Source: Caballeronia sp. SBC1 (GTDB lineage Bacteria; Pseudomonadota; Gammaproteobacteria; Burkholderiales; Burkholderiaceae). From it: a DNA stretch of 64,000 bases. The DNA lies in NCBI RefSeq assembly GCF_011493005.1, contig NZ_CP049157.1, forward strand, positions 1,736,001-1,800,000. The letters run 5' to 3'. The stretch's first letter is position 1. Each line of letters begins with the position of its first letter. Below are positions 44,185 through 52,790 of the stretch, one piece after another. The translations under genes were made by a program, and so were the position numbers. The notes under the pieces were generated by a model, which was not told the DNA's origin, did not search any database, and worked only from the letters and a program-made list of their open reading frames with translations.

Positions 44185-44924
44185 TTGAGTAATGATGAGC
44201 ATTCGGAAACTGATTCGAGCTTCCGCGGCATTGGCCTTCGTCATGGCGTCATTGAGCGCGGCGCAGATTTCACCATAAAACCGGGCGAATTCGTCTGCGT
44301 GCTCGGACCGTCCGGTTGCGGAAAATCGACCTTGCTCGGTTCTATCGCGGGACATGTGGCGTCCACCCGCGGGGAGATCGCGGTCGATGGCGAACGGGTC
44401 GGAGGCCCGCATCGAAACCGGGGGTCTTGTGTTCCAGCAGCACACGCTGTTCCCGTGGAAGCGGGTGATTGACAACGTTGCGTTCGGACTGAAGATGAAC
44501 GGGCTCGGCATGGAGGAACGGCATCGCGAGGCGCGTGCGCTGCTCGAACTTGTCGGCTTGCAGGGATTCGAAGCGCGTTATCCGGTGCAACTGTCGGGCG
44601 GCGTGCAGCAGCGGGTGGAAATTGCACGCGCGCTGATCAACCGGCCGCGCATCCTCCCTTGACGCGCAGACGCGCCGGATGATGCAGAGTCTTCTGCTCG
44701 ATGTGTGGACGCGCATGCGCACGACTGTGATGTTCGTGACTCACGATATAGACGGGGCGCTGTTTCTGGCCGATCGCATTCTCGTGCTGTCGCGACGCTC
44801 TGCGCGAATTGTCCCCGATATCGTGGTGCCGCTCGCCCGTCCACGCGATGACGAAAGCACGGTTGAGGCAGAGTTCGTCAACATCAAGCGGCGCTGCCTT
44901 GCGCTGCTGCGTGGGACGGCGTGA
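44185..44924 (+). pseudogene. Broken ABC importer ATPase (SsuB/TauB type)
   Basis: Three overlapping frames together spell a NitT/TauT-class ATPase. Frame one has Walker A LGPSGCGKSTLL, then derails at a run of five G (44420-44424), where one G fewer restores LVFQQHTLFPWKRV. Frame two gives LSGGVQQRVEIARALINRPRIL and hits a stop at 44660; the Walker B segment (expected MDEPFGA) is deleted. The reading resumes as LDAQTRRMMQSLLLDVW and ends with FVTHDIDGALFLADRILVLSRR. Two independent lesions, one removing catalytic residues, make it non-functional. The matching permease and binding-protein genes are absent. Confidence 0.87.
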
Positions 44925-44988
44925 TAGCACGTTATACGTCATCCTGACTATTCATTGCGTTATTCGCTCATTAGACATCCACCCACTC

Positions 44989-45984
44989 ATGACTGCTTTC
45001 TCTCCGCTGACTTTCGACCCGGATGCGCTCGATCCCGAAGCAGCGGTCGTGCTGCCGCGCCTGTCCTATGCCGACCCCGTGGTTCGCCGCATCGCGCTCC
45101 TTGAACTCGCGGATCTGGAGGACGAGAACCTGCTGCCGCCGATTGTTCATGCGCTTCTCCATGACGATTCGGCTGAGGTGCGCCGGGAGGCCGCACGCGT
45201 GCTGGCGGCCTGGGAAGGGGCGGAGGTTGTTGACGCGCTGTGCCGTACACTTCTCGACCCCGATGAAGCGGTGCGTCTTGCTGCGGCTCAAAGCCTCTCG
45301 GAACTCAAGGAAGTGACGTCCGGCCACGTGCTGCTGAAATGGGTCGCCCATCCAGAACCTTTCGTGCAGGCGGCGATACTGCGTGCGCTGCGGGAATTGC
45401 GCCTGTCCGATGCCCTGGAGCCCGCTATGCGAGCACTTTCACATCCGCTTGCGTGGGTGCGTCTTGAGGCCGTCGGCGTCGCGGGCTGGCTGAAGGACGA
45501 GCGCGCGCTTGCGCAACTCGCGCAAGTGGCCGCAGGAGATTCCGATCCCGACGTTCGGCGGGCTGCAGTGGGTTCTTTGGGACTGGGCTCGGAGCCGGCG
45601 GAAGCTATCGTCTATGCGCTGCTCAGTGGCTTGCGTGACGACGCCTGGCAAGTGCGTGAGGAAGCCGCCGCGACGCTCGGCAAGCTGCGCGCTGCTCAGG
45701 CCCGCGACGCGTTGATCATGTCGCTCGACGATCCATACTGGCAGGTCAGGCTGAAGTCCGCGCGAGCGCTTGGCCGGTTGCGTGACCCGGCCGCGGGTGC
45801 GGCGCTTAGCCGATTGCTGTCGCATTCCATCAGCAATTTGCGCAGGGAAGCGGCGCTTGCTCTAGGCGAGCTTGGCGACCGCGGTTTGCTGCCAGCGCTG
45901 CGAGCAGCGCTTGGCGATCCCGATCCGGAAGTACGCAAGGCTATTCGCATCGCCTTGCTGCAGATCGAAGGACTTCTGGTATGA
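44989..45984 (+). CDS. HEAT-repeat protein
   Basis: A 331-residue protein built of about nine HEAT/PBS-lyase-type repeats of roughly 30 residues: the pattern D.d..VR..AA.aLg.l is repeated (DSAEVRREAARVLAAWEGAE, DPDEAVRLAAAQSLSELKE, DSDPDVRRAAVGSLGLGSEP, DPYWQVRLKSARALGRLRDP, DPDPEVRKAIRIALLQIEGL). Such solenoids act as protein-binding scaffolds or maturation factors. It lies in the flavoprotein-ferredoxin operon and overlaps the DUF971 gene by four bases, so a role in assembling that oxidoreductase is plausible but unproven. Confidence 0.85.
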   Translation: MTAFSPLTFDPDALDPEAAVVLPRLSYADPVVRRIALLELADLEDENLLPPIVHALLHDDSAEVRREAARVLAAWEGAEVVDALCRTLLDPDEAVRLAAAQSLSELKEVTSGHVLLKWVAHPEPFVQAAILRALRELRLSDALEPAMRALSHPLAWVRLEAVGVAGWLKDERALAQLAQVAAGDSDPDVRRAAVGSLGLGSEPAEAIVYALLSGLRDDAWQVREEAAATLGKLRAAQARDALIMSLDDPYWQVRLKSARALGRLRDPAAGAALSRLLSHSISNLRREAALALGELGDRGLLPALRAALGDPDPEVRKAIRIALLQIEGLLV

Positions 45985-46271
45985 ACATGCCCGAGCGCAT
46001 CGACGTCGATTCGCGCGGCCATACGCTCACGCTGCACTGGCGGGGCGCGCAAATGCAGTGTGTCAGTCACGCTGCCTTGCGCCGCGCATGCCCATGCGCG
46101 GCGTGCCGCCGTATCCGCCTCGCCGCGAGTTTCGTGCAGGTACCCGGAGACGTCACAGTCGTGGACATTCATTCGATGGCGTACGGCGTGCAGCTCATTT
46201 TCAGCGACGGTCACGCGCAGGGGATTTTCCCCTGGCCGTTTCTTGAGGCGCTCGGAGCCGCTGCGGCATGA
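45981..46271 (+). CDS. DUF971 protein
   Basis: A 96-residue protein matching DUF971 (the N-terminal domain of gamma-butyrobetaine hydroxylases): HTLTLHWRGAQMQCVSHAALRRACPC, CAACR, and YGVQLIFSDGHAQGIFPWPFLEAL. The Cys-x-Cys...Cys set may bind a metal or Fe-S cluster, and DUF971 proteins have been linked to Fe-S or Moco assembly contexts. Start ATG overlaps the HEAT gene stop (ATGA). Last gene of the operon. Confidence 0.85.
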   Translation: MNMPERIDVDSRGHTLTLHWRGAQMQCVSHAALRRACPCAACRRIRLAASFVQVPGDVTVVDIHSMAYGVQLIFSDGHAQGIFPWPFLEALGAAAA

Positions 46272-46955
46272 CACGCGCCCTTGGACACTCACCGAGGTGA
46301 TGAACTCAAGATTCTGACTGCGAGCATGAAGAAGACCAGAATTCCGACGGCGACCTGCTGCCAATAAGTTCCAACCCATCTTTCTCGCCTCGCTGGAAGC
46401 CACCTACCGGGTACGGCGGCTTCACGCTGACGGCCGCCGCGACACCACGCGGCCCCGCCTCGCCATGCGGCTCAGGCTGAACAGATGAATATCAAAGCGA
46501 CCTCTCGATCTCGTCAACGGACGCGTCTCAACCCTGGTATGAGGTCACATTCAAGGGGGTGTTATGATTTTGTATGTCAAACTGCCCAAAATATTAGGCG
46601 TTATGCAGTTTTTCGCCTATTTAAGTAGGCAATAGTGATCGGATCGTCGAGGTGATCCAGCACTGGCGCGACAGTTTCTTCGCTTGGCGGGTGTCGGCCG
46701 AAGACATCGGCTACATTGCCTCCGCCGTGCTGCCTGATTGCTTCTTCTTCGAAGCCCGCCCGATGCATAAGGCGCAAACTCGCTGCTTGGGCGATTCGGC
46801 TCACTCGGCCCGCGCCGTAAAAGATGGGTCCGTCCCACACCGGGGAAACCATTCGAACGGCGTACCGCTGCGGGCATTAGAATGGGCTGGATCATTCTCC
46901 TTCGGATTTCTCCGCGAGAGACCCTGTGGCAAATTGATTAAGAACTGGGAGAGAC
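46272..46955. other. Intergenic stretch, possibly eroded mobile DNA
   Basis: About 680 bases. Frames on both strands between 46600 and 47030 are open over 80-125 codons but have no recognisable domain or ribosome site. Base composition shifts toward A/T near 46560-46640. I see nothing I can name. Confidence 0.35.
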
Positions 46956-47420
46956 GTGGATATTTTTTATCATTGGAAGGACTTCGCGCTCGATGTGAAG
47001 GAGGGCCGCATCGGAACGCTCGGGTCTGATGGAGTCGTGCTTGAACAACTGAAGGAACGCCTTCCGCGCAAGGTGTGGACATTTGCGACGCCGAAGGGGA
47101 AGAAGGGGCGGCTACAACTTATTGGCTCGTTTTTAATCACTGAGTCGAAGCCTGCCTCGTTCGTACCCAAATGGAAACACAACCTGTTCTACGACGTGGC
47201 GTCGCCTCGATCTGTTCTCTATACCGACTCGGACAGCCCGGAAAAAATTGACGAGGTGAGCGACTACTTCAATCGGCAATTTAACGCTACGGGTAAATTT
47301 ACTGTGCACGGGGAGAAGGGCATCCGGGAAATGGAAGCGGATGTTGTACGTGGTTTCGAAAAACTGGTGCAAGGCTATCCGACGCTGCAGTTAATGGATG
47401 GGTTGACCAAGATCACCTGA
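46956..47420 (+). CDS. Hypothetical protein, probably horizontally acquired
   Basis: A 154-residue soluble protein starting with GTG after GGGAGAGAC. It has many Lys, Phe and Asp residues (MDIFYHWKDFALDVKEGRIG at the start, FYDVASPRSVLYTDSDSPEK in the middle) and a lower-GC codon choice than its neighbours, hinting at acquisition. No domain recognised. It stands alone between gene-poor stretches. Confidence 0.5.
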   Translation: MDIFYHWKDFALDVKEGRIGTLGSDGVVLEQLKERLPRKVWTFATPKGKKGRLQLIGSFLITESKPASFVPKWKHNLFYDVASPRSVLYTDSDSPEKIDEVSDYFNRQFNATGKFTVHGEKGIREMEADVVRGFEKLVQGYPTLQLMDGLTKIT

Positions 47421-47749
47421 CTCCCGGAGCAGCGGCGTACATCGGGCCGGTCCCGATGACGACGCTGCGAATAGAAGGTTCTCGTAGTCACGTCTGCAAT
47501 GACTTCTTCAGCGCCCAAGCAGACGTGAGTGCGTCGCAACCGCGTGACGACTCCGTCACCCCCTGTGGCACTGACAGTTGACATGCAGTCAAGAACGACG
47601 CCATAGCCGTCCCTGTGTTGATTATTCCGTCTGACGCTTAGCACAACACGAATTGATGGTTCGTCACGGCCCGGTGCGCTGCTACATTTCCGGCTGTGAT
47701 GCACCGCTTGTGTGCTCGCTCTATCTACAACTGCGCAGACCAACACATA
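47421..47749. other. Intergenic region upstream of the split binding-protein gene
   Basis: About 330 bases without a gene; presumably holds the promoter of the amino acid importer genes. A CAGTTGACATGCAG near 47576 includes a TTGACA, but I see no convincing -10. Confidence 0.35.
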
Positions 47750-48000
47750 ATGAAAATCAAACTCTTCACCGCAGCTTTTATGGGGTCGCTGCTGCTCATG
47801 TCGAGCCTGGCGCATGCCGATCGCCTCGACGATATCAAGAAGGCCGGCGTGCTTCGCGTGGCGACTTTTGACAGCAATCCGCCCTTTGGCTTTGTCGATC
47901 CTAAAACAAACAAAATAGTCGGGCTTGATGTGGACTACGCAAAAGCGGTCGCTGACAAACTCGGCGTGAAGCTTGATATCCAACCGACCAACCCGGCTAA

Positions 48001-49387
48001 TACTACAGCCGTAGATTTTTTACTATACTAATAGTATTTAGGATAACTACCAGATAAAGCTATGCACTCGACTGCAAGAACGTGGGAGCACGAGTTGGAG
48101 GCGCTGCACCATCGACTAGGAGAACTGTTCAGGCGCCCCGAGCCCCGACAGCGGTCACTCGCGTACCTGAAGGGCCTGCTGGGCACGGTCGAGCGCAAGA
48201 ACGGCTGGCAACTCGCCGAGTGGATCGGTGAATCGACACCCGACGGCGTGCAGCACCTGTTGGAGCGGGCACAGTGGGATGCGGATGCCGCGCGCGATGT
48301 ACTGCGGGAGTATGTTGTTGAACAACTGGGCGAACGTGACGCGGTGCTGATCGTGGATGAGACCGGTTTCGTCAAGAAGGGGCTCCACTCGGCCGGGGTG
48401 CAACGCCAGTACAGTGGCACTGCAGGCCGCATCGAGAATAGCCAGATCGGCGTGTTCCTCTGCTATGCCGGTTGTGGCGGCAGCGCGTTTATCGACCGCG
48501 AACTGTATGTGCCCAAGGCGTGGACCGATGACCGTGTGCGCTGCGAGGCAGCGGGCATTCCCGAGTCGGTGGAGTTTGCAACGAAGCCGCAACTCGCGCG
48601 CAGTATGCTTGAACGTACGCTGGATGCAGGTGTGCCGTGCGGCTGGGTCACGGGTGATGAAGTCTATGGCGGCGACCGTCAACTGAGGCTCTGGCTGGAG
48701 TCGCGCGGCCAGTCCTTCGTGCTGGCCGTCGCGAAGAACGAACCTCTATGGTGGCAGGGTCCCGACTACGTACGGGCCGACCAGATCGCCGAAGCCCTGC
48801 CGGCACGGGCGTGGCGACGCCTGTCAGCAGGTGCCGGCGCCAAAGGCGAGCGCCTGTATGACTGGGCGCTCACCCCGCTGTGGCGTCTGCAGATCAACAC
48901 AGAAGAGCGCCGCTTCGGGCATTACCTGCTGGTGCGGCGCAGCCTGGACGAGCAACGCGAGCATGCGTATTACGTCGTATACGCCCCGCGCAGCAAAGCC
49001 ACGCGGCAAATCCTGGTCAACGTAGCGGGCCGCAGGTGGGAAATCGAAATCGGCTTCGAAGCAACCAAAGGCGAATGCGGGCTCGATCAATATGAGGTAC
49101 GCCGATGGCAGGGCTGGTATCGCCACATCACACTGGCCTTGTTGGCCCATGCCGTGCTTGTCACCCTGCGGGTGCGCGACAAAAAAAACACCTGAAGGTT
49201 TGGTACCGCTCAGTGTGCAGGAGATCCGCCGACTGCTTTGCCGCCTCCTATGGCGCGGCGCTCACTCCATCGAGTACGTGTTGTCATGGTCGATATGGCG
49301 TCGCAGGCATCAATACCGCGCCCTGCAGTGCCATTACCGGCGCCGAGGCTGCGTACCGCCAGTTTCCTTATATCTACGGCTGTAGTA
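48001..49387 (+). mobile_element. IS701-family insertion sequence
   Basis: A 1387 bp element with 16 bp perfect terminal inverted repeats (TACTACAGCCGTAGAT at the left; its complement ends at 49387), flanked by a 4 bp direct duplication CTAA (47997-48000 and 49388-49391). A YTAR target and 4 bp duplication are typical of IS701. Removing the element plus one CTAA restores the host frame exactly. It carries one transposase gene whose final codons lie in the right repeat. Confidence 0.93.
48062..49195 (+). CDS. IS701-type transposase, main frame
   Basis: DDE-type transposase of 377 residues in this frame. Family landmarks: LIVDETGFVKKG (first Asp), GVPCGWVTGDEVYG (second Asp), and RRWEIEIGFEATKGECGLDQYEVR (the Glu region), followed by WYRHITLALLAHA. 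The frame closes after LRVRDKKNT, straight after a run of eight A (49181-49188). A shift of one base makes it continue as GLVPLSVQEIRRLLCRLLW for some 60 more residues to 49385. So either the gene is frameshifted or a slippage event makes the full ~440-residue protein. Confidence 0.88.
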   Translation: MHSTARTWEHELEALHHRLGELFRRPEPRQRSLAYLKGLLGTVERKNGWQLAEWIGESTPDGVQHLLERAQWDADAARDVLREYVVEQLGERDAVLIVDETGFVKKGLHSAGVQRQYSGTAGRIENSQIGVFLCYAGCGGSAFIDRELYVPKAWTDDRVRCEAAGIPESVEFATKPQLARSMLERTLDAGVPCGWVTGDEVYGGDRQLRLWLESRGQSFVLAVAKNEPLWWQGPDYVRADQIAEALPARAWRRLSAGAGAKGERLYDWALTPLWRLQINTEERRFGHYLLVRRSLDEQREHAYYVVYAPRSKATRQILVNVAGRRWEIEIGFEATKGECGLDQYEVRRWQGWYRHITLALLAHAVLVTLRVRDKKNT

Positions 49388-49974
49388 CTAACCGCATTGC
49401 ATTTTTGACATCGAAGAAAGTGGATCTCGTTTTCGCGAACTTCACTATCACCGACGAACGCAAGAAGGAAGTCGATTTCAGCACGCCGTACTTCGCGTCG
49501 GGTACGCAGTTCATCGCGAAGAAGGGCACCCTGAAGTCGCCGGAGCAACTGAACGATTTACGTATCGGTGCGGACAAAGGCACGACCAACGAGCAGCAGG
49601 TTCGCGCTCAGTTTCCGCGAGCGACAATCGTGGCTTATGACGACACACCGTTTGCATTCGCCGCGCTTCGAACCGGCAACGTCCAGGCGATCACGCAGGA
49701 TGGTCCGAAACTCGTCGGCTTGCTCGCTAACGTGCCAGACCGTGACAAGTACGAAATCCCGGCTTTCACCATATCGAACGACTACGAAGGCGTGGGTGTT
49801 CCGAAGGGCGAGCCGCGCCTGTTGAGTTTCGTCAACGACACGCTGACGGGTCTCGAAGCAAACGGTACAGCGAGCCGCATCTATGACCAGTGGTTCGGGC
49901 CGAAAAGCCGCGCGCCGTTGCCGCGTTTGTTCAAGATCGGCGATCCGCAGAAGAGCTGATCGCTGCATGTTTCA

Positions 49975-50017
49975 GGCAAGCCCGGTTCGACCTCTCAACG
50001 GTCAAACCGGGCTTGCC
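49975..50017. terminator. Long stem-loop between binding-protein and permease genes
   Basis: GGCAAGCCCGGTTCGACC and GGTCAAACCGGGCTTGCC pair over 18 bases with one wobble, loop TCTCAAC, followed by ATTTCAATCTT. Such hairpins between a binding-protein gene and permease genes usually cause partial termination or protect the upstream mRNA, keeping binding protein in excess. Confidence 0.65.
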
Positions 50018-50046
50018 ATTTCAATCTTCCATTCGTGTTCAACTGA

Positions 50047-50781
50047 ATGATTCCAATGAACGGATGGCTTGCGCCGAAGTACCTGATCTGGCTGCTTCAG
50101 GGCTTCGGCATGACGCTGGGATTGTCAGCGTCCGTGATAGTCACAGGGACGTTAGGCGGTTGCCTGCTTGCCCTTGCGCGCACTTCGCGCGCGGCGCCCA
50201 TGCGTCGTGTCGCTGCGCTCTATGTATTGGTGTTTCGCAACTCGCCGCTGATCGTGCAATTGCTGTTCTGGTATTTCGGCGTGGCGACACTCCTGCCCGA
50301 AGCGGCCATGACCTGGTTGAACACGCCGCATGCGGTGGATCTCGGCGTGTTCAAGTTGCATTGGCCATCGTTTGAATTCGTGGCCGGCTGGATTGGATTG
50401 ACCTGCTATTCGATCACGTTCATTGGCGAGGAATTCCGCTCGGGGTTATCGGGCGTTCCCGTGGGGCAGCACAACGCGGCAGCCGCCCTTGGACTCACGC
50501 CTCTCGCCGCATTCATTCATGTGATCTTGCCGCAGGCGGTGCGGATCTCGACGCCGCCCTTGTTCGGGCAATACATGAATATCGTAAAGAACTCGTCGCT
50601 GACCATGGCGATCGGACTGGCGGAACTCTCGTATTCGTCGCGCCAGGTGGATACCGAGACCTTCAAGACATTTCAGGCATTTGGTCTGGCAACGGTGCTC
50701 TACATACTGACCATCGCGATGCTGGAAGTGGTGCTCGTGGTAGTCCAGCGCAGCGGCTCGAGAGCAACGGTGCGCCGATGA
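50047..50781 (+). CDS. Polar amino acid ABC transporter permease (HisM type)
   Basis: Inner-membrane permease, 244 residues, with about five helices and the EAA loop GLSGVPVGQHNAAAALGLTP followed by FIHVILPQAVRISTPP. The N-terminal GMTLGLSASVIVTGTLGG and FRNSPLIVQLLFWYFG are typical of the HEQRo family (TIGR01726-like). ATG 50056 is an alternative start. It overlaps the next permease gene by four bases. Its binding-protein gene is disrupted and no ATPase gene is present, so the system is probably dead unless an ATPase from elsewhere serves it. Confidence 0.92.
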   Translation: MIPMNGWLAPKYLIWLLQGFGMTLGLSASVIVTGTLGGCLLALARTSRAAPMRRVAALYVLVFRNSPLIVQLLFWYFGVATLLPEAAMTWLNTPHAVDLGVFKLHWPSFEFVAGWIGLTCYSITFIGEEFRSGLSGVPVGQHNAAAALGLTPLAAFIHVILPQAVRISTPPLFGQYMNIVKNSSLTMAIGLAELSYSSRQVDTETFKTFQAFGLATVLYILTIAMLEVVLVVVQRSGSRATVRR

Positions 50782-51515
50782 ACGACGCTCTTTCCGCCAT
50801 CCTGTCCAATCTGCCGTACTTGCTCGTTGGCACGTTTCCCGATGGTCCGTTGGGCGGCGCGGCGCTGACGCTGGTGATGGCCTCGATCTCCGCCCTGTCG
50901 TCCGCGATCCTCGGGCTGGCAGGAGGCATTGCACTTGCCATGACACGAGGCGTGAGCCACATGATCCTGCTTGCAGGAATCGGATTCTTTCGCGCCATAC
51001 CTGTGCTGATGCTGATTTTCTGGACCTTCTTCCTGTTGCCGGTTTTGCTTCATATCAACGTTCCCGGTCTGGCGACGGTCGTAGCCGCGCTATCGCTGGT
51101 CGGTGGCGCCTACCTGTCGCATTCGGTTTATGCGGGTATCGAGGCAGTGGGGAGCGGGCAGCGCCAAGCGGCGCTGTCGCTGGGGCTGACACGCTGGCAG
51201 GCGATGCGTGATGTGCTGCTGCCGCAGGCCATCCGCATCATGGCGCCGTCGTTCATTAACCAGTGGGTGTCGCTCGTCAAGGATACGTCGCTGGCTTACA
51301 TTGTCGGCGTGCCGGAACTCGCGTTTCTCGCCAACCAGGTAAATAGCCGGCTCATGATCTATCCGGTGCAGATCTTCCTGTTCGTGGGCCTCATCTATTT
51401 GATTCTGTGCACATCGCTCGATGCGTTGGCGACTCGTCTGTTGCTCGGCCGCGCGCAAATTGCCGAGCCGCGCGTGATAGCGCCCCCTGCAGTGATTGTC
51501 CCGTCGCCGGATTAA
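50778..51515 (+). CDS. Polar amino acid ABC transporter permease (HisQ type)
   Basis: Second permease of the heterodimer, 245 residues. It has the scaffold helices (LTLVMASISALSSAILGLAG), FFRAIPVLMLIFWTFFLLPV and the EAA loop GIEAVGSGQRQAALSLGLTR with LLPQAIRIMAPSFINQW. The ATGA overlap with the upstream permease implies coupled translation. Downstream, where the ATPase gene would normally be, there is only non-coding sequence. Confidence 0.92.
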   Translation: MNDALSAILSNLPYLLVGTFPDGPLGGAALTLVMASISALSSAILGLAGGIALAMTRGVSHMILLAGIGFFRAIPVLMLIFWTFFLLPVLLHINVPGLATVVAALSLVGGAYLSHSVYAGIEAVGSGQRQAALSLGLTRWQAMRDVLLPQAIRIMAPSFINQWVSLVKDTSLAYIVGVPELAFLANQVNSRLMIYPVQIFLFVGLIYLILCTSLDALATRLLLGRAQIAEPRVIAPPAVIVPSPD

Positions 51516-51890
51516 CGCAAAAGCTCGACGTTTGTTTTCTTTCAATAATTACACGAAATTTGTACGAGTTTGGCGACATCGATTTGGTCAGATGATTATC
51601 GATGTCGCAAAGCCTGCTTAAGAGAGTTTCGAAAGGCGACTGGATTCGCAACAGCGGCGAGGCGTGGAGGATTGCTGGCGCTTTCAGGGTTTGCCGTGGA
51701 TTCAGTTTTGATCAAACTCTAATGGCTTGATGCCGAAGGCCCCGACTGTGGCTGCATTTGGCATCGACCACATCGACCACATCGTCCAATCGCTCCAGAC
51801 GGTGCGCCAGCAACGGCGCGCGATGAAGTCGACAGGCTCGTGTCCATTCTTTGCCGGCTTTCGTCGCGACGATTGTCTCTTGACGCTCGC
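51516..51890. other. Intergenic, ATPase gene missing
   Basis: About 375 bases after the permease pair. No ATPase motif (Walker A or LSGGQ) is found on either strand, so the gene has been lost or never belonged here. A block ATCGACCACATCGACCACATCG near 51765 is a short tandem repeat. Confidence 0.45.
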
Positions 51891-52304
51891 CTACCCGCCG
51901 CGCTCCCTGGGCCACTTGGGGAACGGCCAAACATCCGCGCTTGGTTGTTCCACGCGGACGACCTTGGTAGCCCGCCCGCGGCATCCACACGACGTCCGGA
52001 GGCCGCTTCGTACGTAACTGGACGGAAAGATCTTCCCGGACCCGCAGTCACACTGGAAAAACCAGCGTGCGCCGTTCTTGCCGTGATTCACGTAGTGAGA
52101 CGCAGTGAGTTGCCCAAAGCGATGGCCGGGGGCGATGTCAATCTGACGCAAGCAGCCGCACGATAGAGTCTTGCGGTATTTGACGCTTTGGGCTTCGAGA
52201 ACCTTTTCGACGCCGCACGCGCACCTGAAGAGCCAGCGAGAACCGTCCTCGCGAGCTACAGCGGTAAGCCTGCCAAACGTTCGGCCGGTAATGTCGATTG
52301 CCAT
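51891..52304 (-). CDS. Protein with two tandem zinc-ribbon-like units
   Basis: A 137-residue protein made of two similar units. Unit 1 (about 6-51): GRTFGRLTAVAREDG, then WLFRCACG and TLSCGC. Unit 2 (about 60-109): GHRFGQLTASHYVNHG, then WFFQCDCG and RTSCGC. The paired Cys-x-Cys motifs in each unit are probable metal ligands. Units of this type are frequent in phage proteins, sometimes joined to HNH or AP2 domains, and may bind DNA. It stands alone and is probably cargo from a mobile element. Confidence 0.65.
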   Translation of the reverse strand: MAIDITGRTFGRLTAVAREDGSRWLFRCACGVEKVLEAQSVKYRKTLSCGCLRQIDIAPGHRFGQLTASHYVNHGKNGARWFFQCDCGSGKIFPSSYVRSGLRTSCGCRGRATKVVRVEQPSADVWPFPKWPRERGG

Positions 52305-52785
52305 CTTAAGTCAGCTCAAAGCAAAACTGCTTGTCGTAAAATTTCCAGGGGTTTCATTTCGTTCGGGTGACCAGGACGTGCGTTGCCGGCGAGTGTCCAG
52401 AATTAACCCTTCGCTATCGGTTCATTACCTTGCAGACCGCGCCGATCAATTGGGAAATCATACCAACATGATCGTACGCGCCGGGCCATGTGATATGAAA
52501 GACCGCGATCTCGGTCAATTCCTCATACGAGGGTTCTGTTGGAACAGGGTGATCCGCCGCGATGTGCGGAACGACATGAACGACTAAAAGCTTGATGAAG
52601 CCTTTAAATCCGACGCTGGCCGACCGCTCGAACGCTTGCATTGTCCGCTCGGCATGATCCTGACTTGCGCGCGCTCATCACGACCGCCGGGCGCGGCGTT
52701 TCAGTCGTTCATCCCACGGTGGTCCTCTAGGCCGTCAAGCTGTTGCCGGTGCTGGAGAAAGCGTTTCGCCGGCGCGAGACCGGGT
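52305..52785. other. Gene-poor stretch with transposase remnant
   Basis: About 480 bases with no intact gene. Frames around 52340-52640 are open in places but lack any recognisable content. The right end contains an IS6-type transposase remnant. Confidence 0.4.
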
Positions 52786-52790
52786 CTACT
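52662..52790 (+). pseudogene. IS6-family transposase fragment
   Basis: About 43 codons read DLRALITTAGRGVSVVHPTV, then VL, an in-frame TAG (52728-52730), then AVKLLPVLEKAFRRRETG. This resembles the IS6-family segment RGVSVxHxTxNRW-x-VKxxPxLEKAFRRRKRPVG. The preceding and following parts of a transposase are absent. Short but the wording is distinctive. Confidence 0.5.

Larger units (their letters stand above)
47750..49959 (+). pseudogene. Amino acid ABC transporter binding protein split by an IS
   Basis: The gene starts with a signal peptide (MKIKLFTAAFMGSLLLMSSL, then AHA) and the family start DRLDDIKKAGVLRVATFDSNPPFGFVDPKT. It is cut after ...IQPTNPA by a 1387 bp insertion. On the far side it resumes as RIAFLTSKKVDLVFANFTIT, with STPYFASGTQFIAKKGT and the C-terminal GTASRIYDQWFGPKSRAPL. 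Joining 47750-48000 to 49392-49959 restores an uninterrupted frame of 272 residues, a normal length for GlnH/PEB1-type periplasmic proteins. The two permease genes follow. Confidence 0.93.

Noticed and set aside
46652..47029. 125-codon frame before the hypothetical gene at 46956
   Set aside because: Overlaps the start of a better-supported gene, has no ribosome site, and shows no recognisable domain.
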